Origin: Arthrobacter sp. CAU 1506
GTDB lineage: Bacteria; Actinomycetota; Actinomycetes; Actinomycetales; Micrococcaceae
NCBI RefSeq assembly: GCF_005047635.1
Contig: NZ_SUKC01000007.1
Coordinates: forward strand, 139,202-203,201
Reading direction: 5' to 3'
Length of the DNA stretch: 64,000 nucleotides
The position numbers and the translations under genes are program-made. The notes beneath the pieces were generated by a model. The model did not search any database. It had not been told where the DNA came from and saw only the letters and a list, made by a program, of their open reading frames with translations. Shown here one piece after another: positions 34,108-42,350 of the stretch. Every line of letters starts with the position of its first letter. The first letter of the stretch is position 1.

Positions 34108-35766
34108 TCAGCCCGCGAAGATCCCCTGCGGGTCGTGTTCGGCGACGCCGCCCACCAGCGTGGCCAGCACCAGCGTGGCTCCGATCTGCTCGGTGGGCAC
34201 GGCGGTGGGGTCCTGGTCCAGCAGCACAAGGTCGGCGTGGAACCGCTCGCGGATCCGCCCCTTGCTGTGCTCCTCGCGGGAAGCGTAGGCCGAGTCCACC
34301 GTGTAACTCTTGAGCGCCTCCAGCGCGCTGACCCCTTCGTGGAGGTTGAACGCTCGTCCGGAGGACGTACGCCGTTCCACCATGGCCTGCATCGCCGGCA
34401 GCGGCGCACCCTGGACAACCGGGCGGTCTGAACCGCCCGGGACCACCAGCCCGGCGTCCAGGAAGGAACGGTGCCGGTAAGTCCACGGCAGGCGCTGCTC
34501 GCCGATCACCTCGGCCACGCCGTCGCCAATCTCATAGACGAAGCGGCCCTGCGGAGAGGGAATGATGCCGAGCGCCACGAAGCGCTCCAACTGGTCGGGC
34601 CGCACCACCGAGGCGTGCTCGATCCGGTGCCGCGGGTCGGGCCGGTGCCGCGAGGACAACGCGGCCTCGATCACGTCCAGCGCCACGTCGACCGCGTGGT
34701 CTCCGATGGCGTGCACGGCCAACTGCCAGCCGCCGCGGTGTGCCTGCACGGTGAGGTCGCGCAGCTCCTCGGGGCCGAACTGCATCACCCCGGCATGGTC
34801 ATGGCCGCAGAAGTTCTCCGTCATGGACGCGGTCCGGCTCATCAGCGCCCCGTCGGTGAACACCTTCAGCGGACCCACCGAAAGCCGGTCGTCGCCCAGC
34901 CCGGTGCGGATTCCCAGGTCCAGGCCCAGATGGTAGTCATCCGCCGCCGCGGTGACGACGGAGTGGAAGTTCTCCATGGCCACCATCAGTTGGGTGCGCA
35001 AGCGGATCCGCCCGGCCTCGTGCCCTGCCTGGTAGGCGGCGAGCTCCACCGGTGACGAGCCGACCAGCGGGGAGGCACCGATCCCGGCCTCGGCTACCGA
35101 GGTCAGCCCCTCGGCCAAGTAGCGGTCGCCGGCCAGCCCCAACGCCTGGATCAGGTCGGCCTCGCTGAACGGCTTGCGCAGGTCGCGGAAGGCGGTCATC
35201 GCCTGTTCGGCCACTAGGCCGGTAGGCGAGCCATCGCCGTCGCGCTCGATAAGACCGCCGGACGGGACCGGAAAGGACGGGCTCAGCGCGCCGACTGCCT
35301 CGAAGACGGCGGTGCTGGCCACCAGCATGTGCGAGGTGCGGTGGATGAACATGACCTTGCGCCCGCCCGACGCCGCGTCCAGCTTGGTCCGCACCGGATG
35401 GCCGCCGATCCGGGTCTGGTCGTAGCCCGAGCCGGTGATCCATTCCCGCCCGGGTTCGGCGGCGGCCGCGGCAGCGACCGCGTCGTAGAGCTGGTCGGCG
35501 GAGGTGAATCCGCTCGCGTCGATTTCCTGCAGCTGCTGGCCGAACGCCGCCATGTGGTTGTGCACGTCGTGGAAGCCGGGCGTGACGGTGGCGCCGGCGG
35601 CGTCGACAATGCGCGCGGCGGGCAGCTCCGAAATGTCGTCGTCGAGGCCGACGATCCTTCCGTTCCACACGCCCACGGCGCGGGCCTGGGGGCGCTCGTC
35701 GTTGAGCGTGAGGACATTGGCGTTCTTGATGATCAGATCCAGCTTCACCCTCCCCACTCTAGGCAT
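34108..35766 (-). CDS. Amidohydrolase family protein (YtcJ/exoenzyme-like)
   Basis: Metal-dependent hydrolase of about 552 residues. Metal-site motifs are HDVHNH near the N-terminus, HAIGDHAVD, RIEHASVV and the C-terminal GGSDRPV. YtcJ-type proteins hydrolyse amides or related C-N bonds, but few have known substrates. ATG 35766 lacks a clear ribosome site; a GTG at 35748 directly after GGGGAGG is an alternative. It is divergent from the gcvPA-like operon and may deacylate or open a nitrogen compound fed to it. Confidence 0.82.
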   Translation of the reverse strand: MPRVGRVKLDLIIKNANVLTLNDERPQARAVGVWNGRIVGLDDDISELPAARIVDAAGATVTPGFHDVHNHMAAFGQQLQEIDASGFTSADQLYDAVAAAAAAEPGREWITGSGYDQTRIGGHPVRTKLDAASGGRKVMFIHRTSHMLVASTAVFEAVGALSPSFPVPSGGLIERDGDGSPTGLVAEQAMTAFRDLRKPFSEADLIQALGLAGDRYLAEGLTSVAEAGIGASPLVGSSPVELAAYQAGHEAGRIRLRTQLMVAMENFHSVVTAAADDYHLGLDLGIRTGLGDDRLSVGPLKVFTDGALMSRTASMTENFCGHDHAGVMQFGPEELRDLTVQAHRGGWQLAVHAIGDHAVDVALDVIEAALSSRHRPDPRHRIEHASVVRPDQLERFVALGIIPSPQGRFVYEIGDGVAEVIGEQRLPWTYRHRSFLDAGLVVPGGSDRPVVQGAPLPAMQAMVERRTSSGRAFNLHEGVSALEALKSYTVDSAYASREEHSKGRIRERFHADLVLLDQDPTAVPTEQIGATLVLATLVGGVAEHDPQGIFAG

Positions 35767-35906
35767 CACGGCGTGAGGACCCGAATGTCCAGCATGGACA
35801 ACATTGCCGAAAGTTTGTCCACCACGGATACATCTTGTGGCGCTGCCGACACGTAGGTTCTTACTCAACACGCTCCGGCATCCGCCGCACCACCCAGGAG
35901 GTATCC

Positions 35907-37301
35907 ATGGACCAAGGAACTATGCCCGTGCACCCCTATGTCCCCAACTCGGCCCCCGCTACCAAGCAGGCCATGCTCGACACCATCGGGGTCGCGTCTA
36001 TCGACGAGTTCTTCGAGTCCATCCCGGACGAACTGCGCATGAAGCGCCCGCTGGACCTGCCGCCGGCCCTGTCGGCGGAATCGCAGCTCCAGCGCCACAT
36101 GAGCGGGCTGCTGGCGAAGAACCAACCGACTACGGTCGCCCTGTCCTTCCTGGGCTCTGGCTGCTACCCGCACCACGTCCCGGCCGTGTGCGATGAAATC
36201 AACCAGCGCGCCGAGTTCCTCACCGCCTACGCCGGCGAGCCTTACGAGGACCACGGCAAGTGGCAGGCTCTGTTCGAGTACACCTCGCTGATGGCCGAGC
36301 TGCTCGAGATGGACGTGGTGAACGTCCCCACGTACGACGGCTACCAGGCCGCCGCAACCGCACTGCGGATGGCCGGCCGGATCACCGGCCGCGGCCGCGT
36401 CATCGTCGCCGACACCCTTGCCGCCGGCAAACGCGCAAAGATCCAGACCTTCCTGGCCGGGGCGCTGGACATCGACTTCGTGGCACCGCGGCCGGCTACC
36501 GGCCGCATCCATCTGGAAGACGTGGCCGCTCTCCTCGGCGAAGACACCGCCGCCGTGTTCCTGGAGACCCCGAACATGCTCGGCGTCATCGAGGGCGACG
36601 CCGGTGCTATCGCCTCGTTGGCGCACGGCAACGGCTCCTTGCTGGTCTGCTCCACCGACCCGCTGAGCCTGAGCTTTACCGCGTCGCCGGCCAGCTGGGG
36701 CGCCGACATTGTCTGCGGAGACATTCAGTCCTTGGGCTTGGGCATGCACTTCGGCGGTGCGCACGGCGGCTTTATTGCCACGCACGACGACGAACGCTTC
36801 GTTTTCGAATTCCCGTCCCGTTTGTTCGGGCTGGCTCCCACCCGCGTCGACGGCGAGCTGGGATTCTGCGACGTCGCCTACGAGCGCACCTCGCTGGCCA
36901 TGCGCGAGGAAGGCATCGAGTGGGTCGGCACCGCGGCCGCGCTGTGGGGCATCACCGCCGGCGCCTACCTCGCGCTGATGGGCCCGGAGGGCATGCGCAC
37001 GCTGGGCGACACCATTGCGGTGCGGACCCGGCAGGCGATGGACGCCCTGGCGAAGGTCGACGGCGTCGAGGTGCTGCACACCGACAGCCCGCACTGGCGC
37101 GAATTCGCCGTCCGGTTCCCTGGCCGCTCCGCTGCCGAGGTGAACGCCGCGCTGCTTGAGCGCGGCATCTACGGCGGGGCCGCTGCCCCCGCGGTGCTCG
37201 GCGCCGGAGCCGACGACACCGCCATCTACTGCGTGACCGAGCTGCACTCGCTCGGCGACATCACCCTGCTGGCCAGCGCACTGGAGGACATCCTGTCATG
37301 A
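35907..37301 (+). CDS. Divergent glycine dehydrogenase (decarboxylating) subunit 1-like protein
   Basis: Related to GcvPA, the N-terminal half of split P-protein, at the usual length (464 residues). It keeps HPYVPNSAPATKQAMLDTIG, FESIPDELRMKRPLDLP and GADIVCGDIQSLGLGMHFGG. The stretch that in canonical GcvPA reads close to FYTAYTPYQPEISQG is AYAGEPYEDHG here (about 107-117), so a conserved active-site segment differs. AGGAGG precedes the ATG by 6 nt. It is coupled to the next gene by ATGA. No gcvH or gcvT lies nearby, so I infer a related decarboxylase or C-N/C-C lyase acting on something other than protein-bound glycine. Confidence 0.8.
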   Translation: MDQGTMPVHPYVPNSAPATKQAMLDTIGVASIDEFFESIPDELRMKRPLDLPPALSAESQLQRHMSGLLAKNQPTTVALSFLGSGCYPHHVPAVCDEINQRAEFLTAYAGEPYEDHGKWQALFEYTSLMAELLEMDVVNVPTYDGYQAAATALRMAGRITGRGRVIVADTLAAGKRAKIQTFLAGALDIDFVAPRPATGRIHLEDVAALLGEDTAAVFLETPNMLGVIEGDAGAIASLAHGNGSLLVCSTDPLSLSFTASPASWGADIVCGDIQSLGLGMHFGGAHGGFIATHDDERFVFEFPSRLFGLAPTRVDGELGFCDVAYERTSLAMREEGIEWVGTAAALWGITAGAYLALMGPEGMRTLGDTIAVRTRQAMDALAKVDGVEVLHTDSPHWREFAVRFPGRSAAEVNAALLERGIYGGAAAPAVLGAGADDTAIYCVTELHSLGDITLLASALEDILS

Positions 37302-38965
37302 CCGTGATCGACACTGAACCCACTGCCGTCGCCGCGCCGCTGCCGGCCCTGCCCGTGGAGAAGCCGCTGCTGCGCGACTACCACGCGGCCCGATGGGACG
37401 AGCCACTGATCTTCCAGCTCAGCGCCGAGGGGCACCGCGGCATCGACGTGCCCGCCGAGGATCCCGCCGCGCTCGAGGCCACCCCCGAGTCCGTTTTCCG
37501 CCGCAGCGATGCACCGGGCCTGCCCGAGATCGGCCAGTCCCAAGTGCTGCGGCACTACCTTCGGCTGTCGCAGGAGACGCTGGGCGCTGACCTGAACGTG
37601 GACATCGGCCAAGGCACCTGCACCATGAAGTACAGCCCCAAGGTCAACGAGCGATTCGCCGGTTCCGGGCAGTCGGTGCACACCCACCCGTTGCAGGACA
37701 CGTCCACCATGCAGGGCACCCTGCAGATCCTGCACGAGCTGGAGTCCTATCTGGCCGAGGTGTCCGGAATGGATGCCGTCAGCCTGCAGGCCGGTTCGGG
37801 TTCCGCCGCCATCTACGGCAACGTGAAAATCGTCCAGGCCTTCCACGAAAGCCGCGGCGAGGCCGAGCAGCGCGACGAGATCATCACCACGATCTTCTCC
37901 CACCCGTCCAACGCGGCCACCGCCAAGACCGCCGGGTACAAGGTCATCACGCTGTACCCGGATGAGAACGGTTTCCCCGATCTGGACGCGCTGAAGGCAG
38001 TTATTTCCGACCGGACCGCGGCCCTGTTCATCACCAACCCGGAGGACACCGGGATCTTCAACCCACGGATCACCGAGTACGTGGACGCGGTGCATGCCGT
38101 GGGCGGCATCTGCGTCTACGACCAGGCGAACGCCAACGGTCTGCTGGGCATCGCCCGTGCACGCGAAGCAGGCTTCGACCTGTGCCACTTCAACCTGCAC
38201 AAGACGTTCTCTACCCCGCACGCCTGCGGCGGCCCCGCGGCCGGCGCGATCGGCGCGACCAACGAGCTGGCGCCGTTCCTGCCCGGGCTGCGAGTCGAGC
38301 GCACCTCCGAAGGCTACGCCTGGGCCAAGCCCTCGGAGTCGGCCACCGCCGACATCCGCCCGTTCCACGGAGTCATCCCGAACCTGATCCGCGCTTACAC
38401 CTGGATCCGTTCGCTGGGTCCGGAAGGGCTGCGGCAGGTTTCAGAGATCGCGGTTCTGAACAACAACTACGTGCTGGCCCAACTGCTGAAGGTCGACGGC
38501 GTCACCGCTCCCTATGCGGCCGGCCAGCACCGGATCGAGCAGGTGCGTTACTCGTGGGAGAAGCTCGCCGGCGAGACCGGCGTCAGCTCCTCGCAGATCG
38601 GTGCCCGCATGGCCGACTACGGCATGCACTACTGGACCAGCCACCACCCGTATGTGGTCCCGGAGCCGCTCACGCTCGAGCCGACCGAGTCCTACTCCAA
38701 ACGCGAGCTGGACGAGTACATCGAGGCGCTGCGGCACACCGCGGCCGAGGCGCGCAGCAACCCGGCGCTGCTGCAGGAAGCCCCCTACCGCAGCAGCATC
38801 CATACCGTGGATGTGGACGCCACCACTGACCCGGACACCTGGGCGACGTCGTGGCGCGCCTACCGGCGCAAGTACCTGGGCGAGGAGTTCGCCGCGGTGC
38901 CGCGCTGGCAGCCGGCTACCGACTTGCCGGTGCGGCAGCGGCCCCCGAAGGCACACCACCGATGA
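37298..38965 (+). CDS. Divergent glycine dehydrogenase subunit 2-like PLP protein
   Basis: Related to GcvPB, the PLP-binding half of split P-protein, 555 residues. It keeps GTCTMKYSPKVNE, HPLQDTSTMQG and the Schiff-base lysine, about Lys302, in FNLHKTFSTPH. Two conserved PLP-pocket stretches differ: canonical DSAHGTNPA is FSHPSNAAT (about 200-208), and YDGANLN is YDQANAN (Asp275 kept). HGGGGPG after the lysine is HACGGPA. The chain is longer than a typical GcvPB at both ends. The fold and cofactor are clear; the substrate is probably not glycine on lipoyl-GcvH because that partner is absent. Confidence 0.82.
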   Translation: MTVIDTEPTAVAAPLPALPVEKPLLRDYHAARWDEPLIFQLSAEGHRGIDVPAEDPAALEATPESVFRRSDAPGLPEIGQSQVLRHYLRLSQETLGADLNVDIGQGTCTMKYSPKVNERFAGSGQSVHTHPLQDTSTMQGTLQILHELESYLAEVSGMDAVSLQAGSGSAAIYGNVKIVQAFHESRGEAEQRDEIITTIFSHPSNAATAKTAGYKVITLYPDENGFPDLDALKAVISDRTAALFITNPEDTGIFNPRITEYVDAVHAVGGICVYDQANANGLLGIARAREAGFDLCHFNLHKTFSTPHACGGPAAGAIGATNELAPFLPGLRVERTSEGYAWAKPSESATADIRPFHGVIPNLIRAYTWIRSLGPEGLRQVSEIAVLNNNYVLAQLLKVDGVTAPYAAGQHRIEQVRYSWEKLAGETGVSSSQIGARMADYGMHYWTSHHPYVVPEPLTLEPTESYSKRELDEYIEALRHTAAEARSNPALLQEAPYRSSIHTVDVDATTDPDTWATSWRAYRRKYLGEEFAAVPRWQPATDLPVRQRPPKAHHR

Positions 38966-40107
38966 GCACCGCGGCGGGCCCGCTCCGGATCGGCCTGATC
39001 GTGAATCCGGTGGCCGGTTTGGGTGGGCCTGCCGGACTTAAGGGCAGCGACGGCACGGACATCCAGGCCGAGGCGCTGCGCCGCGGTTCCGTGCCGCGCA
39101 GTGCCGCGAGGATGGGCCGGATGCTGCGGGAGCTGCGCCGCCGCGACGTGCCGGTGTGGCTGCTGGCGGCTCCTGGAGCGCTGGGCGAAGACGCGGCCCG
39201 CGCCGCCGGGTGGGAATCCGACGCCGTCGTGCCTTGGCCCGGTGCCACCGCCCCCGCGGCGACCACTGCGGCGGACACCACCACGGCTGCCGCGGCCCTG
39301 ACCGCGTGCGGCATCGACGTGCTGGTGTTCGCCGGCGGCGACGGAACAGCCCGTGACGTCGCCGCCGGGCTCGGTCCCGACGACGTGGTGCTCGGCTTGC
39401 CCGCCGGGGTCAAAATGCAGTCCGGCGTCTTCGCCCGCTCCCCCGAGTCCGCGGCCGGCATCCTCGCCGACGCCGCCCGCGGCGTCGGCACCACCAGCGT
39501 GGCCGAGGTGGTCGACATCGACGAGCAAGCCCGCCGCGAAGGCATCATCAGTTCGACGCTGTACGGGCAGCTGCGCGTGCTGGGCGCCCGGGCGCAAATG
39601 CAGGGCGGCAAGGTCGGCTCTCGTTCGGAGCCGCGCGAGGTGCTGGGCGGGATCGCCGCCGAGTGCGCCGGGCGGATCGACCCTGAGGCCATGTGTCTGC
39701 TCGGCCCGGGAACCACCGTGGCCGCCGTGGCGGCAGGGATGGGCCTGGACTCCTCCCTGCTCGGCGTCGATGTGCTGCACCGCGGCCGGCTGGTCGCCAC
39801 CGACTGCTCGGCCGCCGAACTGCACCAGGTCACGGCCGGCCACCGCCTGCAGGTGCTGCTCTCCCCGGTCGGCGGTCAGGGCTTCCTGCTCGGGCGGGGC
39901 AACCAGCAACTCGACGAGGCCTTGCTGGCCAGGCTGTCTCCTGCCGAACTGCTGATCGTCTGCACGCCGGAGAAGCTCGGCGCCCTCGGAGGCGGCCCCT
40001 TCTACGTGGACGTGCCCGGACCGGACCTCGCGGCCGCGCTCACCGGGCCGCGCCGGGTCGTTACGGGCCGCCGTCAAGAAGCCGTGGTCCGGCTTCAAGC
40101 GGCCTAA
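38962..40107 (+). CDS. ATP-NAD kinase-fold protein, AcoX-like
   Basis: Protein of 381 residues with the NAD-kinase motif GGDGT at 125-129 and IGLIVNPVAGLGG at the start, as in AcoX of acetoin catabolic operons. A long Ala/Thr-rich insert precedes the motif. AcoX proteins accompany ThDP-dependent acetoin dehydrogenases, but their reaction is not settled. Here it overlaps the GcvPB-like gene (ATGA) and is followed by an SDR, so the operon may depend on an NAD(P)-related or small-molecule kinase step. Confidence 0.82.
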   Translation: MSTAAGPLRIGLIVNPVAGLGGPAGLKGSDGTDIQAEALRRGSVPRSAARMGRMLRELRRRDVPVWLLAAPGALGEDAARAAGWESDAVVPWPGATAPAATTAADTTTAAAALTACGIDVLVFAGGDGTARDVAAGLGPDDVVLGLPAGVKMQSGVFARSPESAAGILADAARGVGTTSVAEVVDIDEQARREGIISSTLYGQLRVLGARAQMQGGKVGSRSEPREVLGGIAAECAGRIDPEAMCLLGPGTTVAAVAAGMGLDSSLLGVDVLHRGRLVATDCSAAELHQVTAGHRLQVLLSPVGGQGFLLGRGNQQLDEALLARLSPAELLIVCTPEKLGALGGGPFYVDVPGPDLAAALTGPRRVVTGRRQEAVVRLQAA

Positions 40108-40144
40108 AATTTCCCTCACCCCACCTGCGAAAGGACGTTTCCCG

Positions 40145-40894
40145 ATGTCTGCATCATCCCGCGTCGCCGTGATCACCGGCGGCGCCGGCGCCTTCGGCAG
40201 TGCGATCTCCGCCCGGCTGGCCGACGACGGTTTCCGCGTTGTGCTGGCCGACGCGGATGCCGAACGCGCTGCCACCGCCGCCGCCAAGATTCCGGGCGCT
40301 ACGTCCTGGAAAATGGACGTCACCAGTGCGGAATCGGTGCACACGGCCATGGCCGGCATCGGGGAAGAACTCGGCCGCATCGACGTCGTCGTGAACAATG
40401 CCGGCGTCGCCCCGCCGGGCGGCATGACCACGACGGCACTGGATGCCTTCGACCGGACCTTGTCCATCAACTTGCGCGGCTCCTATCTGGTCACCTCCGC
40501 CGCCATGCCCTGGCTGCAGGCCAGCGAGGCGGCCCGGGTGGTGATGATCGGTTCGCGCACCTGGCTCTCCGGCGGCAACCCGGCCTACACAGCGTCCAAG
40601 GCCGGGATCGTGGGCCTGTGCCGCAGCGTCGCCCAGGAACTTGGCCCCTTCGGCGGCACTTGTAACGTGGTCGCGCCCGGCCCGGTGGACACCGCCTTCG
40701 TGGACGGGATGGGCATGGGCACGGACCGCGCCGCGAATTTTGAGCGCTACATCGAGCAGACGCCGCTGCGGCGGACGGCCTCGCCGGACGATGTGGCACG
40801 GGCCGCGGCCTTCTTCGCCGGCGACGGCGCCTCCTTCATTACCGGCGAAGTGCTGCACGTCGCCGGCGGCCTCCAACTCGCTCCAAAGCTGTAG
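40145..40894 (+). CDS. Short-chain dehydrogenase/reductase (SDR)
   Basis: Classical SDR of 249 residues: TGGAGAFGSAI for the cofactor, Asp in LADADAE favouring NAD, NNAG, Ser in MIGSRTW and the catalytic YTASK. AAAGGA precedes the ATG by about 9 nt. It lies 37 bp after the AcoX-like gene and 2 bp before a hydroxyacyl-CoA dehydrogenase gene. A secondary alcohol or amino alcohol is a possible substrate; nothing in the sequence fixes it. Confidence 0.87.
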   Translation: MSASSRVAVITGGAGAFGSAISARLADDGFRVVLADADAERAATAAAKIPGATSWKMDVTSAESVHTAMAGIGEELGRIDVVVNNAGVAPPGGMTTTALDAFDRTLSINLRGSYLVTSAAMPWLQASEAARVVMIGSRTWLSGGNPAYTASKAGIVGLCRSVAQELGPFGGTCNVVAPGPVDTAFVDGMGMGTDRAANFERYIEQTPLRRTASPDDVARAAAFFAGDGASFITGEVLHVAGGLQLAPKL

Positions 40895-40896
40895 GG

Positions 40897-41730
40897 ATGG
40901 ATACCTTGATCGATTTTGCCGACCACTTCAACCACCGGGCCGTCGTCCTCGGCGCGGGCACTATGGGCGCCGGCATCGCGGAAACCTTTGTTGCCGCCGG
41001 CTGGCACGTCGACTTGGTAGACCCCTCGGACGAACAGCGGGCCGCCGCCGCCGGACGCGTCGCCGAAGCGGGCGGATCGGGCACGCTTAATCCCGTGGTT
41101 TCCGTGGAAGCGCTGGAACCGGCCGGATTCGTCGTCGAATCCGTGCCAGAGAACCCGACGTTGAAGGCTTCCGTGCTCGCCCAGGCGGAGCGGGTGCTTC
41201 AGCCCGAGCTGCTGTGCAGCAACACCAGCTCGCTGAGCATCGGCGAACTGCAGCTGGCGCTTGAACGGCCGGAGCACTTCCTCGGCATGCACTTCTTCCA
41301 GCCGGTCCCGAAAACCCGGCTCATCGAATTGATTACGACGGCGGCCACCTCCGAACATTCACTCGAGCTGGCCCGCGCCTGCACCATCGGACTGGGACGC
41401 AAACCCGTGGTGGTCAAGGACTCGCCGGGCTTCGCCACCAGCCGACTCGGGGTCGCCATCGGCTTGGAAGCCATGCGCATGGTCGAGGAAGGCATCGCCA
41501 CCGCGGAGGACATCGACGACGGCATGATTCTGGGCTACCAGCACGGCGTCGGACCCCTGCGCATGACGGACATGGTGGGCCTGGACGTCCGGCTGGCCAT
41601 CAGCGAGCACCTGGCAGCTACGCTGGGGCCGCGTTTCGAGCCCCCGGCGCTGCTGCGGCAGATGGTCGCCCGCGGGGAGCTGGGCCGCAAAACCGGCCGC
41701 GGTTTCTTCCACTGGCCCGAGACCGTCTGA
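40897..41730 (+). CDS. 3-hydroxyacyl-CoA dehydrogenase family protein
   Basis: NAD-dependent dehydrogenase of 277 residues. It has VVLGAGTMGAGIAETF near the start for NAD, the SNTSSLSI loop, and the catalytic His region GMHFFQPVPKTRLIELI. The C-terminal dimerisation domain holds KDSPGFATSRLG. It resembles FadB/PaaH-type 3-hydroxybutyryl-CoA dehydrogenases but may act on a free hydroxy acid. It is last in the gcvPA-like operon, ahead of a perfect hairpin. Confidence 0.87.
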   Translation: MDTLIDFADHFNHRAVVLGAGTMGAGIAETFVAAGWHVDLVDPSDEQRAAAAGRVAEAGGSGTLNPVVSVEALEPAGFVVESVPENPTLKASVLAQAERVLQPELLCSNTSSLSIGELQLALERPEHFLGMHFFQPVPKTRLIELITTAATSEHSLELARACTIGLGRKPVVVKDSPGFATSRLGVAIGLEAMRMVEEGIATAEDIDDGMILGYQHGVGPLRMTDMVGLDVRLAISEHLAATLGPRFEPPALLRQMVARGELGRKTGRGFFHWPETV

Positions 41731-41734
41731 TCAG

Positions 41735-41772
41735 ATGGGTGGGGCCCCGGCAGTCGCCGGGGCCCCACCCAT
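41735..41772. terminator. Perfect 17-bp hairpin between convergent genes
   Basis: Arms 41735-41751 and 41756-41772 with loop AGTC, 4 bp after the stop of the hydroxyacyl-CoA dehydrogenase and 30 bp before the end of the cupin gene on the other strand. There is no T-run. It probably ends both transcripts. Confidence 0.75.
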
Positions 41773-41802
41773 TCCGCTGCGCGAACGCCGAGAGACCAGC
41801 CC

Positions 41803-42144
41803 CTACTTCAGCTCGATTTCCACAAAGGCCACTTCGGCACCGGTTTCGTTGACCACGTTGTGCTCGCTGCCGGCCTCCCGGGTGTAGGAGGCCCCGATGG
41901 CCAGCGGGTTGGTCGAAGCGCCGGTGCGCGTCTCGACGGTCAGCTCGCCGCCGGTAATCGGCACGACGACGTAGTCAACCGGGTGCATGTGCCAGCCGGT
42001 CTCCGTCCCCGGCGGGAAACGCCACTCGGTGACCGTGACACGCTCATTGTCGATCTGCACCGTCGCGGCTGCGCTGCTGCGCACCACGTCGTCGGCCGTG
42101 CTGACGCGATCGTTGGAGTTCACGTTCAAAACCACACCTTCCAT
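41803..42144 (-). CDS. Cupin-domain protein
   Basis: Small single-domain cupin of about 113 residues. Motif 1 is PGTETGWHMHPVDYVVVPITGG with the His pair of the metal site, and motif 2 contains GSEHNVVNETG. Such proteins bind a metal and may be isomerases, dioxygenases or ligand-binding proteins. ATG 42144 lacks a strong ribosome site; a GTG at 42189 is the alternative. It is divergent from an MHS transporter gene, so both may serve the same small pathway. Confidence 0.8.
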   Translation of the reverse strand: MEGVVLNVNSNDRVSTADDVVRSSAAATVQIDNERVTVTEWRFPPGTETGWHMHPVDYVVVPITGGELTVETRTGASTNPLAIGASYTREAGSEHNVVNETGAEVAFVEIELK

Positions 42145-42350
42145 TCGTAGACTTTGATGCCCTTCGACCAGCCTCTCGCCAAGCGCCACGTCCTTGGATA
42201 TCCACCGTGGACAATCTGCCTCCCGGTTTGTCCCGGACGTACAGGCGTTAATCCGTAATGCAGCGCATAGGGTTCACATGATCAATGTGTTCCGTGCCAC
42301 TATTCTTCGCGGAGTCACCCAAGATGCAGTGGCGTTATGCAAGGAGAATC

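Noticed and set aside
35865..37247. Long minus-strand open frame opposite the GcvPA-like gene
   Set aside because: Low-complexity antisense translation without family features; the plus strand has AGGAGG, a good start and conserved domain motifs.
35907..38965. Ordinary glycine cleavage system
   Set aside because: No gcvH, gcvT or lipoyl genes are nearby, conserved P-protein segments are altered, and the neighbours are catabolic genes of other types.
38860..40470. Long minus-strand open frame opposite the AcoX-like gene
   Set aside because: Ala/Gly/Arg/His-rich antisense product; the plus-strand gene has the GGDGT motif and is coupled to its neighbours.
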